A DNA stretch of 64,000 nucleotides from Bacillus australimaris (GTDB lineage: Bacteria > Bacillota > Bacilli > Bacillales > Bacillaceae), in assembly GCF_001307105.1 (NCBI RefSeq), contig NZ_LGYN01000028.1, positions 62,001-126,000 on the forward strand, given 5' to 3'. The position numbers and the translations under genes are program-made. Below, one piece after another: positions 15,256 to 23,851 of this stretch (position 1 is the first letter of the stretch; every line of letters starts with the position of its first letter). The notes beneath the pieces are model-generated. The model was not told the origin of the DNA. It saw only the letters and a list, made by a program, of their open reading frames with translations, and made no database searches.

Positions 15256-16473
15256 TCAACTCCATAGTTTCGGGATTTCATTGATGATGGTATAGCCGCC
15301 CATTATCGCCATGATGACAACAACAAATGCACCTGACACTGTCAAAAAGAATGGATGACGATAATCCCCGACAATGTCTTTCTTATAGGCAGCAACAAGC
15401 AATGTGCCAAGGGCGAGTGGCAATATCAAAGCATTGATCGCTCCAACTAATATCAAGATGTTCACTGGTCTGCCGATCGTGATAAAACAAAGGGTCGAGA
15501 GGGCAATAAAGCCGATGATAATACCACGCTGGTTTTGCTCAATTTTTGGTGAGAAGGTTTTAAAGAAGGAAACAGATGTGTATGCTGCTCCAATAACAGA
15601 CGTAATTGCCGCAGCCCACATAATAATCCCGAACATTTTATATCCAATATTTCCTGAAGCTAATTGAAAAACAGAGGCAGGAGGGTTTGATGGATCAATC
15701 TGCAGTCCTTTTGTGACAACTCCTAATGTGGCAAGAAAGAGTGCTACACGCATGATAGATGTAATGAGGACACCGAAAATGGAGCTTTTCGTCACTTGCG
15801 GCAGTGCTTCCTTTCCCTTAATGCCTGCATCCAGCAAGCGATGCCCTCCAGCAAAGACGATATAGCCGCCTACCGTTCCGCCTACAAGAGTCACAATGGA
15901 TAAAATATCAATGGTCTCTGGGACAAATGTTCTCACGGCCGCTTCTCCAACTGGCGGCGCTGTTGAAATCGCCACATACAGCATCAGGCCAATCATCACA
16001 AAGCCTGCTACTTGGGTGAAACGGTCCATCGCTTTCCCAGCCTCTTTGATCACAAAGATCAAAATGGCAATCACAGCACTGATCCCTGCTCCAATTCGCG
16101 GATCGACGCCGAAAATCACTTGAAAACCGAGACCAGCCCCAGCGATATTTCCAATGTTAAACGCAAGCCCGCCGATGACGATCAAAAAGGCCAGCACATA
16201 CCCGAGACCCGGGAGAACCATATTCGCAATGTCCTGTCCTCTTTTTTCTGAGACGGCAATGATTCGCCATACATTTGTTTGGGCAAAAATATCTAATATG
16301 ATGGAGATCAAAATGACAAAACCAAAGCTAGCCGCAAGCTGCTGTGTGAAGACAGTCGTTTGTGTTAAAAATCCCGGTCCGATCGCTGACGTCGCCATTA
16401 AAAAGGCTGCGCCCATCAGCATAGAGCGATTCCCCTTTGGTGCCTTCATATGTTTGACTTTCTCTGTTTTCAT
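15256..16473 (-). CDS. ycsG: YcsG, NRAMP-family transporter
   Basis: A 405-residue protein with about 11 membrane helices and the NRAMP-type opening TSAIGPGFLTQTTVFTQQL. The family usually carries divalent metals, but the canonical metal-binding DPGN of helix 1 reads GPGF here. The gene lies inside the 5-oxoproline operon. It may therefore carry an organic substrate such as 5-oxoproline instead of a metal; this is inference from context. ATG 16473 has AAGGGGGAAACAGC upstream. Confidence 0.82.
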   Translation of the reverse strand: MKTEKVKHMKAPKGNRSMLMGAAFLMATSAIGPGFLTQTTVFTQQLAASFGFVILISIILDIFAQTNVWRIIAVSEKRGQDIANMVLPGLGYVLAFLIVIGGLAFNIGNIAGAGLGFQVIFGVDPRIGAGISAVIAILIFVIKEAGKAMDRFTQVAGFVMIGLMLYVAISTAPPVGEAAVRTFVPETIDILSIVTLVGGTVGGYIVFAGGHRLLDAGIKGKEALPQVTKSSIFGVLITSIMRVALFLATLGVVTKGLQIDPSNPPASVFQLASGNIGYKMFGIIMWAAAITSVIGAAYTSVSFFKTFSPKIEQNQRGIIIGFIALSTLCFITIGRPVNILILVGAINALILPLALGTLLVAAYKKDIVGDYRHPFFLTVSGAFVVVIMAIMGGYTIINEIPKLWS

Positions 16474-16499
16474 GCTGTTTCCCCCTTGGATGACGATTT

Positions 16500-17258
16500 T
16501 TATTGAAAGGCCTTGAGATGAATACCGGCTTCTTTTAGCTTCGCTGTAATCGTTCTTGCAAATTGAAGCGCATGGCTGCCGTCCCCATGAATGCAGACCG
16601 TATCTGCTTTCAGCTCGATATCTCCCCCTTGAACTGTACGAACCTTGCCTTCTCGCACCATACGAACGACCTGCTGGACTGCCTGTTCATCCTCTTCAAT
16701 GAGCGCATGAGGATCGCGGCGGGATGTGAGCGTCCCATCTGTTTGATACGTCCGATCAGAAAATACTTCGTGTGCCACTTGAAGACCTATTCGTTCCCCT
16801 GCTAACGCAAGCTCACTTCCTGATAGACCAAATAATACAAGGCTTGGATCAACATCATATACAGCCTTCGCAATTGATTCAGATAGTTCAGTATTTTTAG
16901 CCGCCATGTTGTAGAGGGCGCCGTGTGGTTTGACATGCTGCATCGTGCCGCCTTCTGCTTTGAGAAAGGCTGAAAGAGCACCAATTTGATAGATGACGAG
17001 ATCGTAGGCTTCCTCTGCAGAGATAGCCATTGGACGTCTGCCAAAGCCCGCTAAATCTTGCAAGCCTGGGTGCGCGCCGATTTTAACCCCTTTTTCGAGC
17101 GCCATTCTGACCGTCTTTCTCATAACTGTTGGATCTCCTGCATGAAAACCGCAAGCAATATTGGCTGAGGTGACATATTCAAGAATTTGTTCATCTGCAC
17201 CGATGGTATATTGACCAAAGCTTTCTCCCAAATCACAGTTGATATCCACTTGATACAT
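16500..17258 (-). CDS. pxpA: YcsF / PxpA, 5-oxoprolinase subunit A
   Basis: A 252-residue LamB/YcsF-family protein. The diagnostic blocks [11 protein letters not shown] (residues 4-14), [32 protein letters not shown] and [10 protein letters not shown] are all intact, with the acidic and histidine residues of the active site. With KipI and KipA it makes the ATP-dependent 5-oxoprolinase. It is the first gene of the six-gene operon. ATG 17258 follows AAGGAGGGATCCT, and KipR-type palindromes lie between promoter and start. Confidence 0.94.
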   Translation of the reverse strand: MYQVDINCDLGESFGQYTIGADEQILEYVTSANIACGFHAGDPTVMRKTVRMALEKGVKIGAHPGLQDLAGFGRRPMAISAEEAYDLVIYQIGALSAFLKAEGGTMQHVKPHGALYNMAAKNTELSESIAKAVYDVDPSLVLFGLSGSELALAGERIGLQVAHEVFSDRTYQTDGTLTSRRDPHALIEEDEQAVQQVVRMVREGKVRTVQGGDIELKADTVCIHGDGSHALQFARTITAKLKEAGIHLKAFQ

Positions 17259-17275
17259 AGGATCCCTCCTTGTTG

Positions 17276-17326
17276 TTCCGAAATTCGGAATATAAAGTCC
17301 GAATATTCGAATTTATATTGATTATA
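17276..17326 (-). promoter_or_regulatory. pxpA promoter with tandem palindromic operators (KipR candidate)
   Basis: Minus strand TGATATAAT (extended -10, TATAAT at 17321-17326) is the promoter core. Downstream of it, TTCCGAAATTCGGAA (17276-17290) has perfect 7-bp arms, and TCCGAATATTCGAA (17298-17311) repeats the pattern with one mismatch. A bound repressor would cover the start point and leader. The neighbouring IclR gene kipR is the natural candidate. Confidence 0.6.
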
Positions 17327-17388
17327 TCAACTCTAGTTAGGCTGAACATGAATTTGATAGAAAACATAACCATAGAACTAGGAAAAAC

Positions 17389-17423
17389 AAAAAAAGCGAG
17401 AGGCAAAGTCCTCTCACTTTTTT
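17389..17423. terminator. ycsE terminator
   Basis: AAAAAAAGCGAGAGG pairs with CCTCTCACTTTTTT around a 6-base loop (one G-T pair) downstream of ycsE. Confidence 0.8.
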
Positions 17424-17455
17424 GAACGTTATGTTGTTGTGTCATGACATGCATC

Positions 17456-18211
17456 CTATTTAGACAGCACCCAATGTTGGATCGCTTTTGCGACACCGTG
17501 TTCTGTATTAGGAGCCGTAATCCAATCAGCGGCTTCCTTCACCACTTCTTGTGCATTTCCCATCGCAATGCCTAATCCGGCTTCTTGTATCATTGCCATA
17601 TCATTTAGGCTGTCGCCAAGGGACATGACGTTGTCCATCGTACAGCCAATGCGTTCTGCTATTTTTGCAAGAGCGGCTGCTTTATTTATGCCAGCTGCAT
17701 TGACTTCGATATTGGTCGGACTTGAATTTGTAATCTCTAGATGCTTATTTGTTTTCAATGTATTGAGTACTTCCTCACGAACGTCATCATCATGAATATC
17801 AAAGCCAAACTTCAACCATTCATGGTCATGAATTCGTTCTGGGAATTCACCTCTCCACACCTTATCCACAGTCGAAGCCCAGTAATCGGTTTCGTACCTA
17901 TTTTTTAAATCCCACATCATTTGGACGTGATCAGGATGCAGCAAATCTCGTTCGATCAGCTGGAAGTTTGAATCCCATATTTCACTTCCGTTTGCGGTCA
18001 CAAGGTAAGAAGACAGCTTGAGCGGCTCAACGAGCTCTCGGCATGTCATCAGTGTACGCCCTGTGCTAATGACCACATGAACCCCTTTTGCTTCAGCTTC
18101 TTTAATCGCTTGTTTATTTTCCTCTGGAATGACGTGCTCACTGTTTAACAGCGTACCATCCATATCAATGGCAATCAATCGGATGTCTTTCTTATTAGCT
18201 TGTGTTGACAA
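17456..18211 (-). CDS. ycsE: YcsE, Cof-type HAD phosphatase
   Basis: A 251-residue HAD-superfamily hydrolase of the Cof (IIB) group. Motif I is DMDGTLLNS (nucleophile Asp near residue 16), motif II VISTGRT, motif III lysine in GINKAAAL, and motif IV GDSLNDMAMI. The B. subtilis ortholog can dephosphorylate 5-amino-6-(5-phospho-D-ribitylamino)uracil in riboflavin synthesis, though such enzymes are promiscuous. It starts at TTG 18211 behind AGTGGGG. It has its own terminator and is not part of the pxp operon. Confidence 0.88.
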   Translation of the reverse strand: MSTQANKKDIRLIAIDMDGTLLNSEHVIPEENKQAIKEAEAKGVHVVISTGRTLMTCRELVEPLKLSSYLVTANGSEIWDSNFQLIERDLLHPDHVQMMWDLKNRYETDYWASTVDKVWRGEFPERIHDHEWLKFGFDIHDDDVREEVLNTLKTNKHLEITNSSPTNIEVNAAGINKAAALAKIAERIGCTMDNVMSLGDSLNDMAMIQEAGLGIAMGNAQEVVKEAADWITAPNTEHGVAKAIQHWVLSK

Positions 18212-18303
18212 ATTGAGTACCCCACTTTGTATCGATTTTTGAAACTATCTTTATTTTAATATAAAGATGAAGCTGGCACAAAGGGACGAGTTTGATCCCA
18301 TAG

Positions 18304-18330
18304 AAAAAAGACCTTGTTACAGGTCTTTTC
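18304..18330 (-). terminator. Terminator of the excalibur protein gene
   Basis: AAAAGACC and GGTCTTTT pair across an 8-base loop; on the minus strand a T-run follows. Confidence 0.7.
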
Positions 18331-18338
18331 ACACGTGC

Positions 18339-18605
18339 TTAGCGTTCACACGCAATGCCGTCTTTATCGCGGTCAAGGTGCTTATTTTTGAGGTACAGCG
18401 CTTTTGATGCATAAGGCTTGTACTTTGTTTTTCCGCCTTTGTTTTTCGTGTTTTTGGTTTTGGCCACGCCGCCTTTATATACTTTGTTTAGCGCTTTGCA
18501 GTTTTTGTACTTTACGGTTTTTGCATCTGCTGTGTGGATATCGACTTGTGTAAAGCTTAGTAAAAGACCTAGAGACAAGACAGTTACCATGATTTTTTTC
18601 AACAT
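18339..18605 (-). CDS. Secreted excalibur calcium-binding domain protein
   Basis: An 88-residue exported protein: signal peptide MLKKIMVTVLSLGLLLSF...ADA (about 25 residues), then a basic TKNTKNKGGKTKYKP linker and a C-terminal excalibur motif, NCKALNKVYKGGV ... DRDKDGIACER, with the calcium-loop pattern DxDxDGIACE. The domain is found in extracellular nucleases and surface proteins; here it stands alone, so no enzyme is evident. ATG 18605 follows AGGGGGATC. Confidence 0.75.
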   Translation of the reverse strand: MLKKIMVTVLSLGLLLSFTQVDIHTADAKTVKYKNCKALNKVYKGGVAKTKNTKNKGGKTKYKPYASKALYLKNKHLDRDKDGIACER

Positions 18606-18788
18606 GTAAGATCCCCCTATTTTTTCTATTTTTACATTTTTATCATATGTCACCACTTTCTGTTTTTCAAGACTATATATCTAGAAATTTGATTTTTTTG
18701 TCAGCGGATACACCTTATATCCTATATGATACAATTGGTGGGAAACCTTTCCGGTTTTAACACGTATATGAAAAGAGGCGTTTTCCAC

Positions 18789-19166
18789 ATGAAAATGAAA
18801 TATACCATTCTATATGTAAACGATGTTGAAGCAAGCATTCATTTTTACCATCAAATCCTCGGTTTCCCTATTAAGCTGAGAGTTGAATCCTATGTTGAAT
18901 TTGATACAGGGGAAGTGACTTTATCCATTAATTCTCGTCAGGATGTGAAAGAAGCACTTGGGCTGCCTGTTCCAGAGGAAAATATTTCATCTCAAACGTT
19001 TGAAATTGGCTTTGTTGTCGATGACGTAAATCAAACAATTGCCTCATTGAAGGAAAAAGGGGTTTCGATCATCAAAGAACCTGCAAAAAAACCATGGGGT
19101 CAAACCGTCGCTTATGTGTCTGATCCTGATGGTCATTTCATTGAAATATGTGATGCAATCTCCTAA
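18789..19166 (+). CDS. VOC (glyoxalase/bleomycin-resistance) family protein
   Basis: A 126-residue protein with the beta-alpha-beta-beta-beta pattern of the VOC superfamily: YTILYVNDVEASIHFYHQILGF, then FEIGFVVDDVNQTIASLKEKGV and PWGQTVAYVSDPDGHFIEI. The C-terminal DPDGHFIEI contains the usual metal-ligand Glu. The substrate is unknown. I chose ATG 18789 because AAAAGAGGCG is 8-10 bases upstream; earlier in-frame codons encode sequence outside the fold. Confidence 0.75.
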   Translation: MKMKYTILYVNDVEASIHFYHQILGFPIKLRVESYVEFDTGEVTLSINSRQDVKEALGLPVPEENISSQTFEIGFVVDDVNQTIASLKEKGVSIIKEPAKKPWGQTVAYVSDPDGHFIEICDAIS

Positions 19167-19191
19167 TCTCTATCCAAAGGAGTGAACGGAA

Positions 19192-19485
19192 ATGAGAAAA
19201 AAACATGCTTTTTTCGCCGGTGTTTGCTCAATGATTGTGATTTGCAGTGCCGCTTTCATGTTGCAGCACCATGAATGGATTGGGTTTATCAGTGGCGGGA
19301 TCTCTATTATTGGGATCGTGATGTCTGGGCTGCTAATAGGTGCTTGGACAAGCGGCGAAGAGACACGAGCAGCCTATCATTCTGAAACAAAGGAACATCG
19401 CATGTGGCGTCTTGAAACCGCTTTTCTTGTGATGATCTTTGCACTTCCGCACATGGCTGCGTCAGTCTTATATATTTTGATGTAA
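19192..19485 (+). CDS. DUF5316-like membrane protein
   Basis: A 97-residue protein with three hydrophobic stretches and the pattern SGEETRAAYHSETKEHRMWRL between helices 2 and 3, as I remember from DUF5316 proteins of Bacillus. Function unknown. AAAGGAGTGAACGGAA precedes ATG 19192; it follows the VOC gene by 25 bases and may share its transcript. Confidence 0.55.
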   Translation: MRKKHAFFAGVCSMIVICSAAFMLQHHEWIGFISGGISIIGIVMSGLLIGAWTSGEETRAAYHSETKEHRMWRLETAFLVMIFALPHMAASVLYILM

Positions 19486-19510
19486 TTATTTGTTAAAAGG
19501 AGTTAGCGCT

Positions 19511-19744
19511 ATGGCAGTTTTTGTTCTATTCATTGTCTTTGGCTTTCCCATTATCTCCGTGCTGATCGGCATTTTTGGCACGCTGCTTTTGAAAAATGCT
19601 TGGATGCCAACTTTCATTGTTCTGATAGCAAGCATGATCTTCATGTTTACCTATATTGGCGGGAATGAATCCTTTCTCATTTGGGTCATCGTCTATACCG
19701 TCTTTACGTTCCTTGCCGGATGGATCACAAAGCGGCTTACGTAA
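19511..19744 (+). CDS. Small YesK-like (DUF2651) membrane protein
   Basis: A 77-residue, three-helix hydrophobic protein (MAVFVLFIVFGFPIISVLIG ... TKRLT). AAAAGGAG stands 8 bases before ATG 19511, so earlier in-frame starts are not used. It resembles YesK/DUF2651 in size and pattern only. Probably co-transcribed with the preceding gene and ended by a strong terminator. Confidence 0.5.
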   Translation: MAVFVLFIVFGFPIISVLIGIFGTLLLKNAWMPTFIVLIASMIFMFTYIGGNESFLIWVIVYTVFTFLAGWITKRLT

Positions 19745-19775
19745 AAAAAAGAACAGTTTGCACTGTTCTTTTTTT
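19743..19775. terminator. Bidirectional terminator
   Basis: AAAAAAAAGAACAGT pairs with ACTGTTCTTTTTTT over a 4-base loop, between converging genes. Confidence 0.85.
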
Positions 19776-19778
19776 GTA

Positions 19779-20171
19779 TTATAGTTCGGCGCACCATAGT
19801 TCAATTTCGATTTTCAGCTCAGGCCATCCCAATGCCGATACATAAGCAACTGTCATTGATGGGTAAGCTGTTTTGAAAATCGTATCCCACTGAGGATATA
19901 GATGGTCCCAGTCTATTTCTTCTGTTGCCCATATATTGACCTTTATCACATGTTCTTCATTTAATCCTTCTGATTCAAGGATTTTTTTGATATTTTCAAA
20001 CGTATTCGTTACTTGGTCGTTTAAGCTTGATGGGATATGCCCATTTATATCTGTCCCTACCTGACCCGATGTAACAAATAATCCCGCACCCTTTGGCACC
20101 CTTGTGATATGACTATAGCTGCCAACCGGCTTCGGCATACTTTCTGGGTTTTTTCTCGTGATTTTTTCCAT
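19779..20171 (-). CDS. RidA (YjgF/YER057c/UK114) family protein
   Basis: A 130-residue RidA-like protein. It has the block GAGLFVTSGQVGTDINGHIP, QVTNTFENIKKILESEGL and a C-terminal YPSMTVAYVSALGWPELKIEIELWCAE. Classical RidA enzymes deaminate reactive enamines and imines and carry an Arg in the IEIEA-preceding strand (R105 in E. coli); I do not see an equivalent Arg here, so it may belong to a Rid subgroup with a different role. ATG 20171 has GAGGGA 6 bases upstream; the GTG at 20189 reads through that site and is unlikely. Confidence 0.65.
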   Translation of the reverse strand: MEKITRKNPESMPKPVGSYSHITRVPKGAGLFVTSGQVGTDINGHIPSSLNDQVTNTFENIKKILESEGLNEEHVIKVNIWATEEIDWDHLYPQWDTIFKTAYPSMTVAYVSALGWPELKIEIELWCAEL

Positions 20172-20239
20172 GTTATGTCCCTCACTCACGTTTATTTTTC
20201 TGCTCGTTTCTTCGTTTTGTAGACAGACTTCACCAATTT

Positions 20240-20314
20240 CTATCTATCCTCAAAGAAAACAGCAGTGGAGTATCCATAGCCACAAGGTAAGAACGTCAAT
20301 ATCTTCTTTTTCAT
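20240..20314 (-). CDS. Candidate 24-residue peptide gene
   Basis: An unusually well-equipped short frame. ATG 20314 is preceded by AAAAGGAG (20325-20332), and 50 bases further up stands a near-consensus promoter. The peptide starts MKKKILTFLPCGYGYSTA and ends VFFEDR. It has a basic start and short hydrophobic part but is too short for a signal peptide plus mature part. I recognise no family. It could be a leader peptide for the RidA gene 69 bases downstream, a signalling peptide or chance; the promoter is better supported than the peptide. Confidence 0.4.
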   Translation of the reverse strand: MKKKILTFLPCGYGYSTAVFFEDR

Positions 20315-20363
20315 GACCGATACACTCCTTTTGATTGCGTGAGCAAGGTTTTTGATTAACTTC

Positions 20364-20392
20364 ATAGTACCTGACAAGTGATACATAGTCAA
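20364..20392 (-). promoter_or_regulatory. SigA promoter upstream of the 24-aa frame and the RidA gene
   Basis: Minus strand TTGACT (20387-20392), exactly 17 bases, TACTAT (20364-20369). It starts right after the chemoreceptor stop codon and points at the short frame and the RidA gene. Confidence 0.6.
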
Positions 20393-20398
20393 AATGAT

Positions 20399-22147
20399 TT
20401 ATAGACGATAACGCGCAATGTCCTGATTCAATCGCATGCTTAGTTCATTGAGTCTTTCTGCTGCTTTTGCCACATTAGAGATGGCTGTCACTTGTTCATC
20501 TGTGGATGCAGTGATCTCTTCGACCGCCGCGGCATTTTCTTGAGAAATATGTGCTGCACCGTGCATCGCTTTTGTGATGAGGTCGTTTTGCTCCAGCAAT
20601 GTATTCAGCTCTTTTGCCATCGCATTTGTTTCAACGATGGTTTGTGAAATCAAAGTCGAGATCGCATTGAATTCATGTTCTGTTGCATGCACCGCTTCAT
20701 CTAACTCGGCAAAACGATTCATCGTGTTGGACATCATACCGGCTGTTGCCGTCGTTTCTTCTTTAATGCCTTGAATCATTTGCTGAATTTGAACGGCCGA
20801 TTGTTTTGTCTGCTCGGCTAAATTCCGCACTTCACTCGCCACAACTGAGAAGCCTTTGCCATGCTCTCCTGCACGTGCTGCCTCAATACTTGCATTCAGT
20901 GCCAGTAAATTCGTTTCATTCGAAATGCTTTCAATCGTATCTGTGATTTGAGAGATATCCTGTACTTTTGTACTTAACTGCTCGATTCCTGCTCTAATCC
21001 CTTGAGACGCCTGAATCGATTGTTCATTCGATTGTTTTAATTGCTGTACAATTTGCTGGCCCTGCTGTGATGATTGATTCGATTGATCAGAAATTCGTTT
21101 AATTTGATCACTCTGTTCTTTGACGTTTTCAATGGATTGATTGAACTGGGTCATTTGTTGATTGGCTTCCTCAAGATCAGATGCTTGATGAAGCGTACCA
21201 GTCGAAATGTCTCCAATGGCTCGTCCAATTTCTTCACTGCTGGCTGATGTTTCTTCAGATATCGCCGATAAATCTGTCGCTGATTCAACAAGCTGATTGC
21301 TCGTTTCCTGTAAACCGCTCACAAGTGTTCTGAGTTCTCCTGACATATGGTTAAAGCCTTTTGCCAGCTGTCCAATTTCATCCGCTGTTTCTTTTAAGCT
21401 CGTACGTTCAATATTCCCAGCTGCAATCTCTTTTGAAGCAGCTGTGACTTGCTTGAGCAATCTCACTTTTCCTCGAGCCGCCAAATAAAAGACGCCCATA
21501 CTTAAAAGAGCAACACCTGATGTAATTAGAATAATATAGAGCTTCATCTGCTCTAATTCTTTATAAAATTCATCTTGGAATACAGCAATTCCTACACTCC
21601 AATTCCACGGTGTAAATTGGTTCATATAAGCGAGTTTTTGCTTGTCTTCCCCTGTTGCATCATCTTTATCCATATAGGTTACATAGTGTGCTTCCTCGCC
21701 TTTTGCATTGGCTCCTGCGACCATTTTTTTACGATTGGTCGTGTAATCTGGAATGACGCCGATGTCGTTGACTGGATGAACCTGGGTTGAATAGTCCGTT
21801 CCATATGCGACGAGATAGCCTTTATTTTTATAGATAAAATCTGATTTTTGAGATTGGTACCCTTTCCCGTTGTCATTCTTCGGGCCGCTTAAATAGATAC
21901 GCGCTTCTTCCTGCGCCTGCTCAAGCGTCAGTTCTTTTTTCTCCACACGGTCATTCAACTGTTCAAGTGTGGCCATCGCTCCATTGACGATGTGTTTTAA
22001 ATCTTCTTTCCCCGCATCAATTAATACGTTTTTCGCTAAAAAATAACCCGTTGTTCCAACAAGTCCGCCCGTTAAGATTGTGATTACCATAATGGCTGAC
22101 ATTAATTGAAAAAATACACTTTTTGAAGCAAGCGCTTTCTTTTTCAT
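20399..22147 (-). CDS. Methyl-accepting chemotaxis protein with Cache-type sensor
   Basis: A 582-residue chemoreceptor. It has membrane helix 1 (about residues 14-37), an extracellular single-Cache region of about 150 residues (motifs KGYLVAYG, VTYMDKDD, WNWSVGIAVF), membrane helix 2 (about 190-210), a HAMP domain, and a long helical signalling domain with the hairpin tip ISNETNLLALNASIEAARAGEHGKGF split around residue 410. The AAVEEITASTDEQ methylation-like segment follows. The ligand is unknown; single-Cache domains often bind small carboxylates. ATG 22147 has AAGGGGG upstream, and the preceding in-frame codons lack one. Confidence 0.88.
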   Translation of the reverse strand: MKKKALASKSVFFQLMSAIMVITILTGGLVGTTGYFLAKNVLIDAGKEDLKHIVNGAMATLEQLNDRVEKKELTLEQAQEEARIYLSGPKNDNGKGYQSQKSDFIYKNKGYLVAYGTDYSTQVHPVNDIGVIPDYTTNRKKMVAGANAKGEEAHYVTYMDKDDATGEDKQKLAYMNQFTPWNWSVGIAVFQDEFYKELEQMKLYIILITSGVALLSMGVFYLAARGKVRLLKQVTAASKEIAAGNIERTSLKETADEIGQLAKGFNHMSGELRTLVSGLQETSNQLVESATDLSAISEETSASSEEIGRAIGDISTGTLHQASDLEEANQQMTQFNQSIENVKEQSDQIKRISDQSNQSSQQGQQIVQQLKQSNEQSIQASQGIRAGIEQLSTKVQDISQITDTIESISNETNLLALNASIEAARAGEHGKGFSVVASEVRNLAEQTKQSAVQIQQMIQGIKEETTATAGMMSNTMNRFAELDEAVHATEHEFNAISTLISQTIVETNAMAKELNTLLEQNDLITKAMHGAAHISQENAAAVEEITASTDEQVTAISNVAKAAERLNELSMRLNQDIARYRL

Positions 22148-22205
22148 ATACAAATTCCCCCTTAATACATATATCGTCACGCAGGGGAAAGTATTAAAAA
22201 TTCAT

Positions 22206-22238
22206 AGAAAAAATCCCTTCCACACGTTGGAAAGGGAT
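22206..22238 (-). terminator. mtlD terminator
   Basis: ATCCCTTTCCA/TGGAAGGGAT hairpin followed on the minus strand by ATTTTTTCT, 8 bases after the mtlD stop. Confidence 0.8.
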
Positions 22239-22245
22239 GTTCTGA

Positions 22246-23367
22246 TTATCGATTTGTTTCTTTGAGGATGGCTTGATAGAGATCATCTGCTGGATGAAGT
22301 CCGCATACCTCTTCTAGCACACCTTCAATGCCTCTTTCTTTTCTTAAGACCTGCAAACGAACAGCTTCTTCGTCTTCTTCAAAGTCATAAGCTAGAGCGG
22401 CGGCAATGCCTTTGATTAAATCAATAGGTTGTTTGATCTTCTTCGCTGGACCGATCAAGCGGTCATCTGCTCCAAGCTTTCTGATTGGAGAACGAGCGAC
22501 ACGCGTCACTTCGTCAGAAATAAAGGCATTTTCAAATCGTTTGATGATTTTTTGTATATACGCATCATGTTCTTCTTTTTGAAAGCCATATGTCTCGATT
22601 AAATAGCTGCCCGTTTCATGAAGGGCTCCTTCGACAACTTGACGAATGCCCGGTGTGTCAACGGCTTCTTTGACCGTTTGGACGCCTTGCTGGTACCCGA
22701 CATATGCAGCAAGTGCATGTCCTGTATTGACAGTGAAAAGCTTCCGCTCAATATATGGTGTTAAATCTTGTACAAAGGTGGCTCCTTCTATCTGAGGGAT
22801 GTCTCCTATAAAACCTGTCTCATCTATGACCCACTCGAAAAATGGCTCAACTGACACTTTAAGAATATCCTCGTGGTGCTGAATTGGAACGATGCGGTCA
22901 ACCGCAGCGTTTGGAAAACCGACTGTTTGTGATATCGCTTCTTGTTCAACTGCTGTTAAATGAGAGAACACCGCTTCTTTTAAATGAGCGCTTCCCCCAA
23001 TCATATTTTCACACGCAATGATGTTGATGATATGGTCAGGCTTCTTTTGTTTTAACCCTTCAGCAATCGATGAAGCAATGATCTTCAAAACGGCTGGCCC
23101 AACAGCTGTTGTAATGAGGTCAGCTGTTGCCACCGCCTCAGTTAATGCAGCTGGGTCTTTTGCGGAATTGATGGCTGACACAGGACCGACGACTTCTTGT
23201 TTTTGACCGGGTGCTGCAAGCTCAACCGTGTATTCTCCTCTATTGTTCAACTCATTGATGACCGCTTCATTTACATCGGTAAAAACGAGCTCAAAGCCTG
23301 ATGTTTTTAACAAAGATCCGATAAACCCTCTGCCGATATTTCCTGCTCCAAAATGAAGTGCCTTCAT
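22246..23367 (-). CDS. mtlD: MtlD, mannitol-1-phosphate 5-dehydrogenase
   Basis: A 373-residue NAD-dependent polyol dehydrogenase that oxidises mannitol-1-phosphate to fructose-6-phosphate. It carries the N-terminal nucleotide motif HFGAGNIGRGFIG (residues 5-17), FTDVNEAVI, the IIACENMIGGS block, KLFTVNTGHALAAYVGY (catalytic Lys region, about residue 212) and ARSPIRKLGADDRLIGP. ATG 23367 follows GAGGTGAACTAAC, one base after the mtlF stop. Last gene of mtlAFD. Confidence 0.95.
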   Translation of the reverse strand: MKALHFGAGNIGRGFIGSLLKTSGFELVFTDVNEAVINELNNRGEYTVELAAPGQKQEVVGPVSAINSAKDPAALTEAVATADLITTAVGPAVLKIIASSIAEGLKQKKPDHIINIIACENMIGGSAHLKEAVFSHLTAVEQEAISQTVGFPNAAVDRIVPIQHHEDILKVSVEPFFEWVIDETGFIGDIPQIEGATFVQDLTPYIERKLFTVNTGHALAAYVGYQQGVQTVKEAVDTPGIRQVVEGALHETGSYLIETYGFQKEEHDAYIQKIIKRFENAFISDEVTRVARSPIRKLGADDRLIGPAKKIKQPIDLIKGIAAALAYDFEEDEEAVRLQVLRKERGIEGVLEEVCGLHPADDLYQAILKETNR

Positions 23368-23368
23368 G

Positions 23369-23803
23369 TTAGTTCACCTCGTTAAAGATGGCGATCAGTT
23401 CGTCCTGATCCTTTGCATGAATGATACGTTCTACATTTTCTTCCTCTGAACAAACAATCGCAATTTGAGAAAGAATGTCGAGGTGTTCATTGTTTTTCCC
23501 TGCGATGCCAAATACGACTTTGGCGATATTTCCTTCTCCGTATTCAACGCCATCTGGAATTTGAATAATGGAAATTCCTGAATGAAGAACAGCTGCTTTC
23601 GCATCCTCTGTTCCATGAGGAATCGCAATCCCGTTGCCCATAAATGTAGAAGAAATGTTTTCTCTTTCAAACATTTTGTCAACATAATCACTTGTGACAT
23701 AGCCGTTTGCCACTAGGACTTCGCCCGCTTTTTTGATGGCTTCTTCTTTAGAGCCTGCTTGTTCGTTTAGAAAAATATTGTCTTTAGAAAGTACTTGTTT
23801 CAT
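23369..23803 (-). CDS. mtlF: MtlF, mannitol-specific PTS enzyme IIA
   Basis: A 144-residue cytoplasmic EIIA of the mannitol/fructose group. The phosphorylated histidine lies in NGIAIPHGTEDAK (about residue 65). Motifs NGYVTSDYVDKMFERE and FGIAGKNNEHLDILSQIA are standard. ATG 23803 gives the length of B. subtilis MtlF (143); an upstream in-frame GTG would overlap the ribosome site. A hairpin separates it from mtlA. Confidence 0.92.
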   Translation of the reverse strand: MKQVLSKDNIFLNEQAGSKEEAIKKAGEVLVANGYVTSDYVDKMFERENISSTFMGNGIAIPHGTEDAKAAVLHSGISIIQIPDGVEYGEGNIAKVVFGIAGKNNEHLDILSQIAIVCSEEENVERIIHAKDQDELIAIFNEVN

Positions 23804-23851
23804 GGATGACCACACACCTTTTTTAGAATATGAAAATCAGACAACAACCAA

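Noticed and set aside
22130-22144. cre-like AGAAAGCGCTTGCT at the start of the chemoreceptor gene
   Set aside because: It matches only about 11 of 14 positions and is explained by the codons for KKKALAS.
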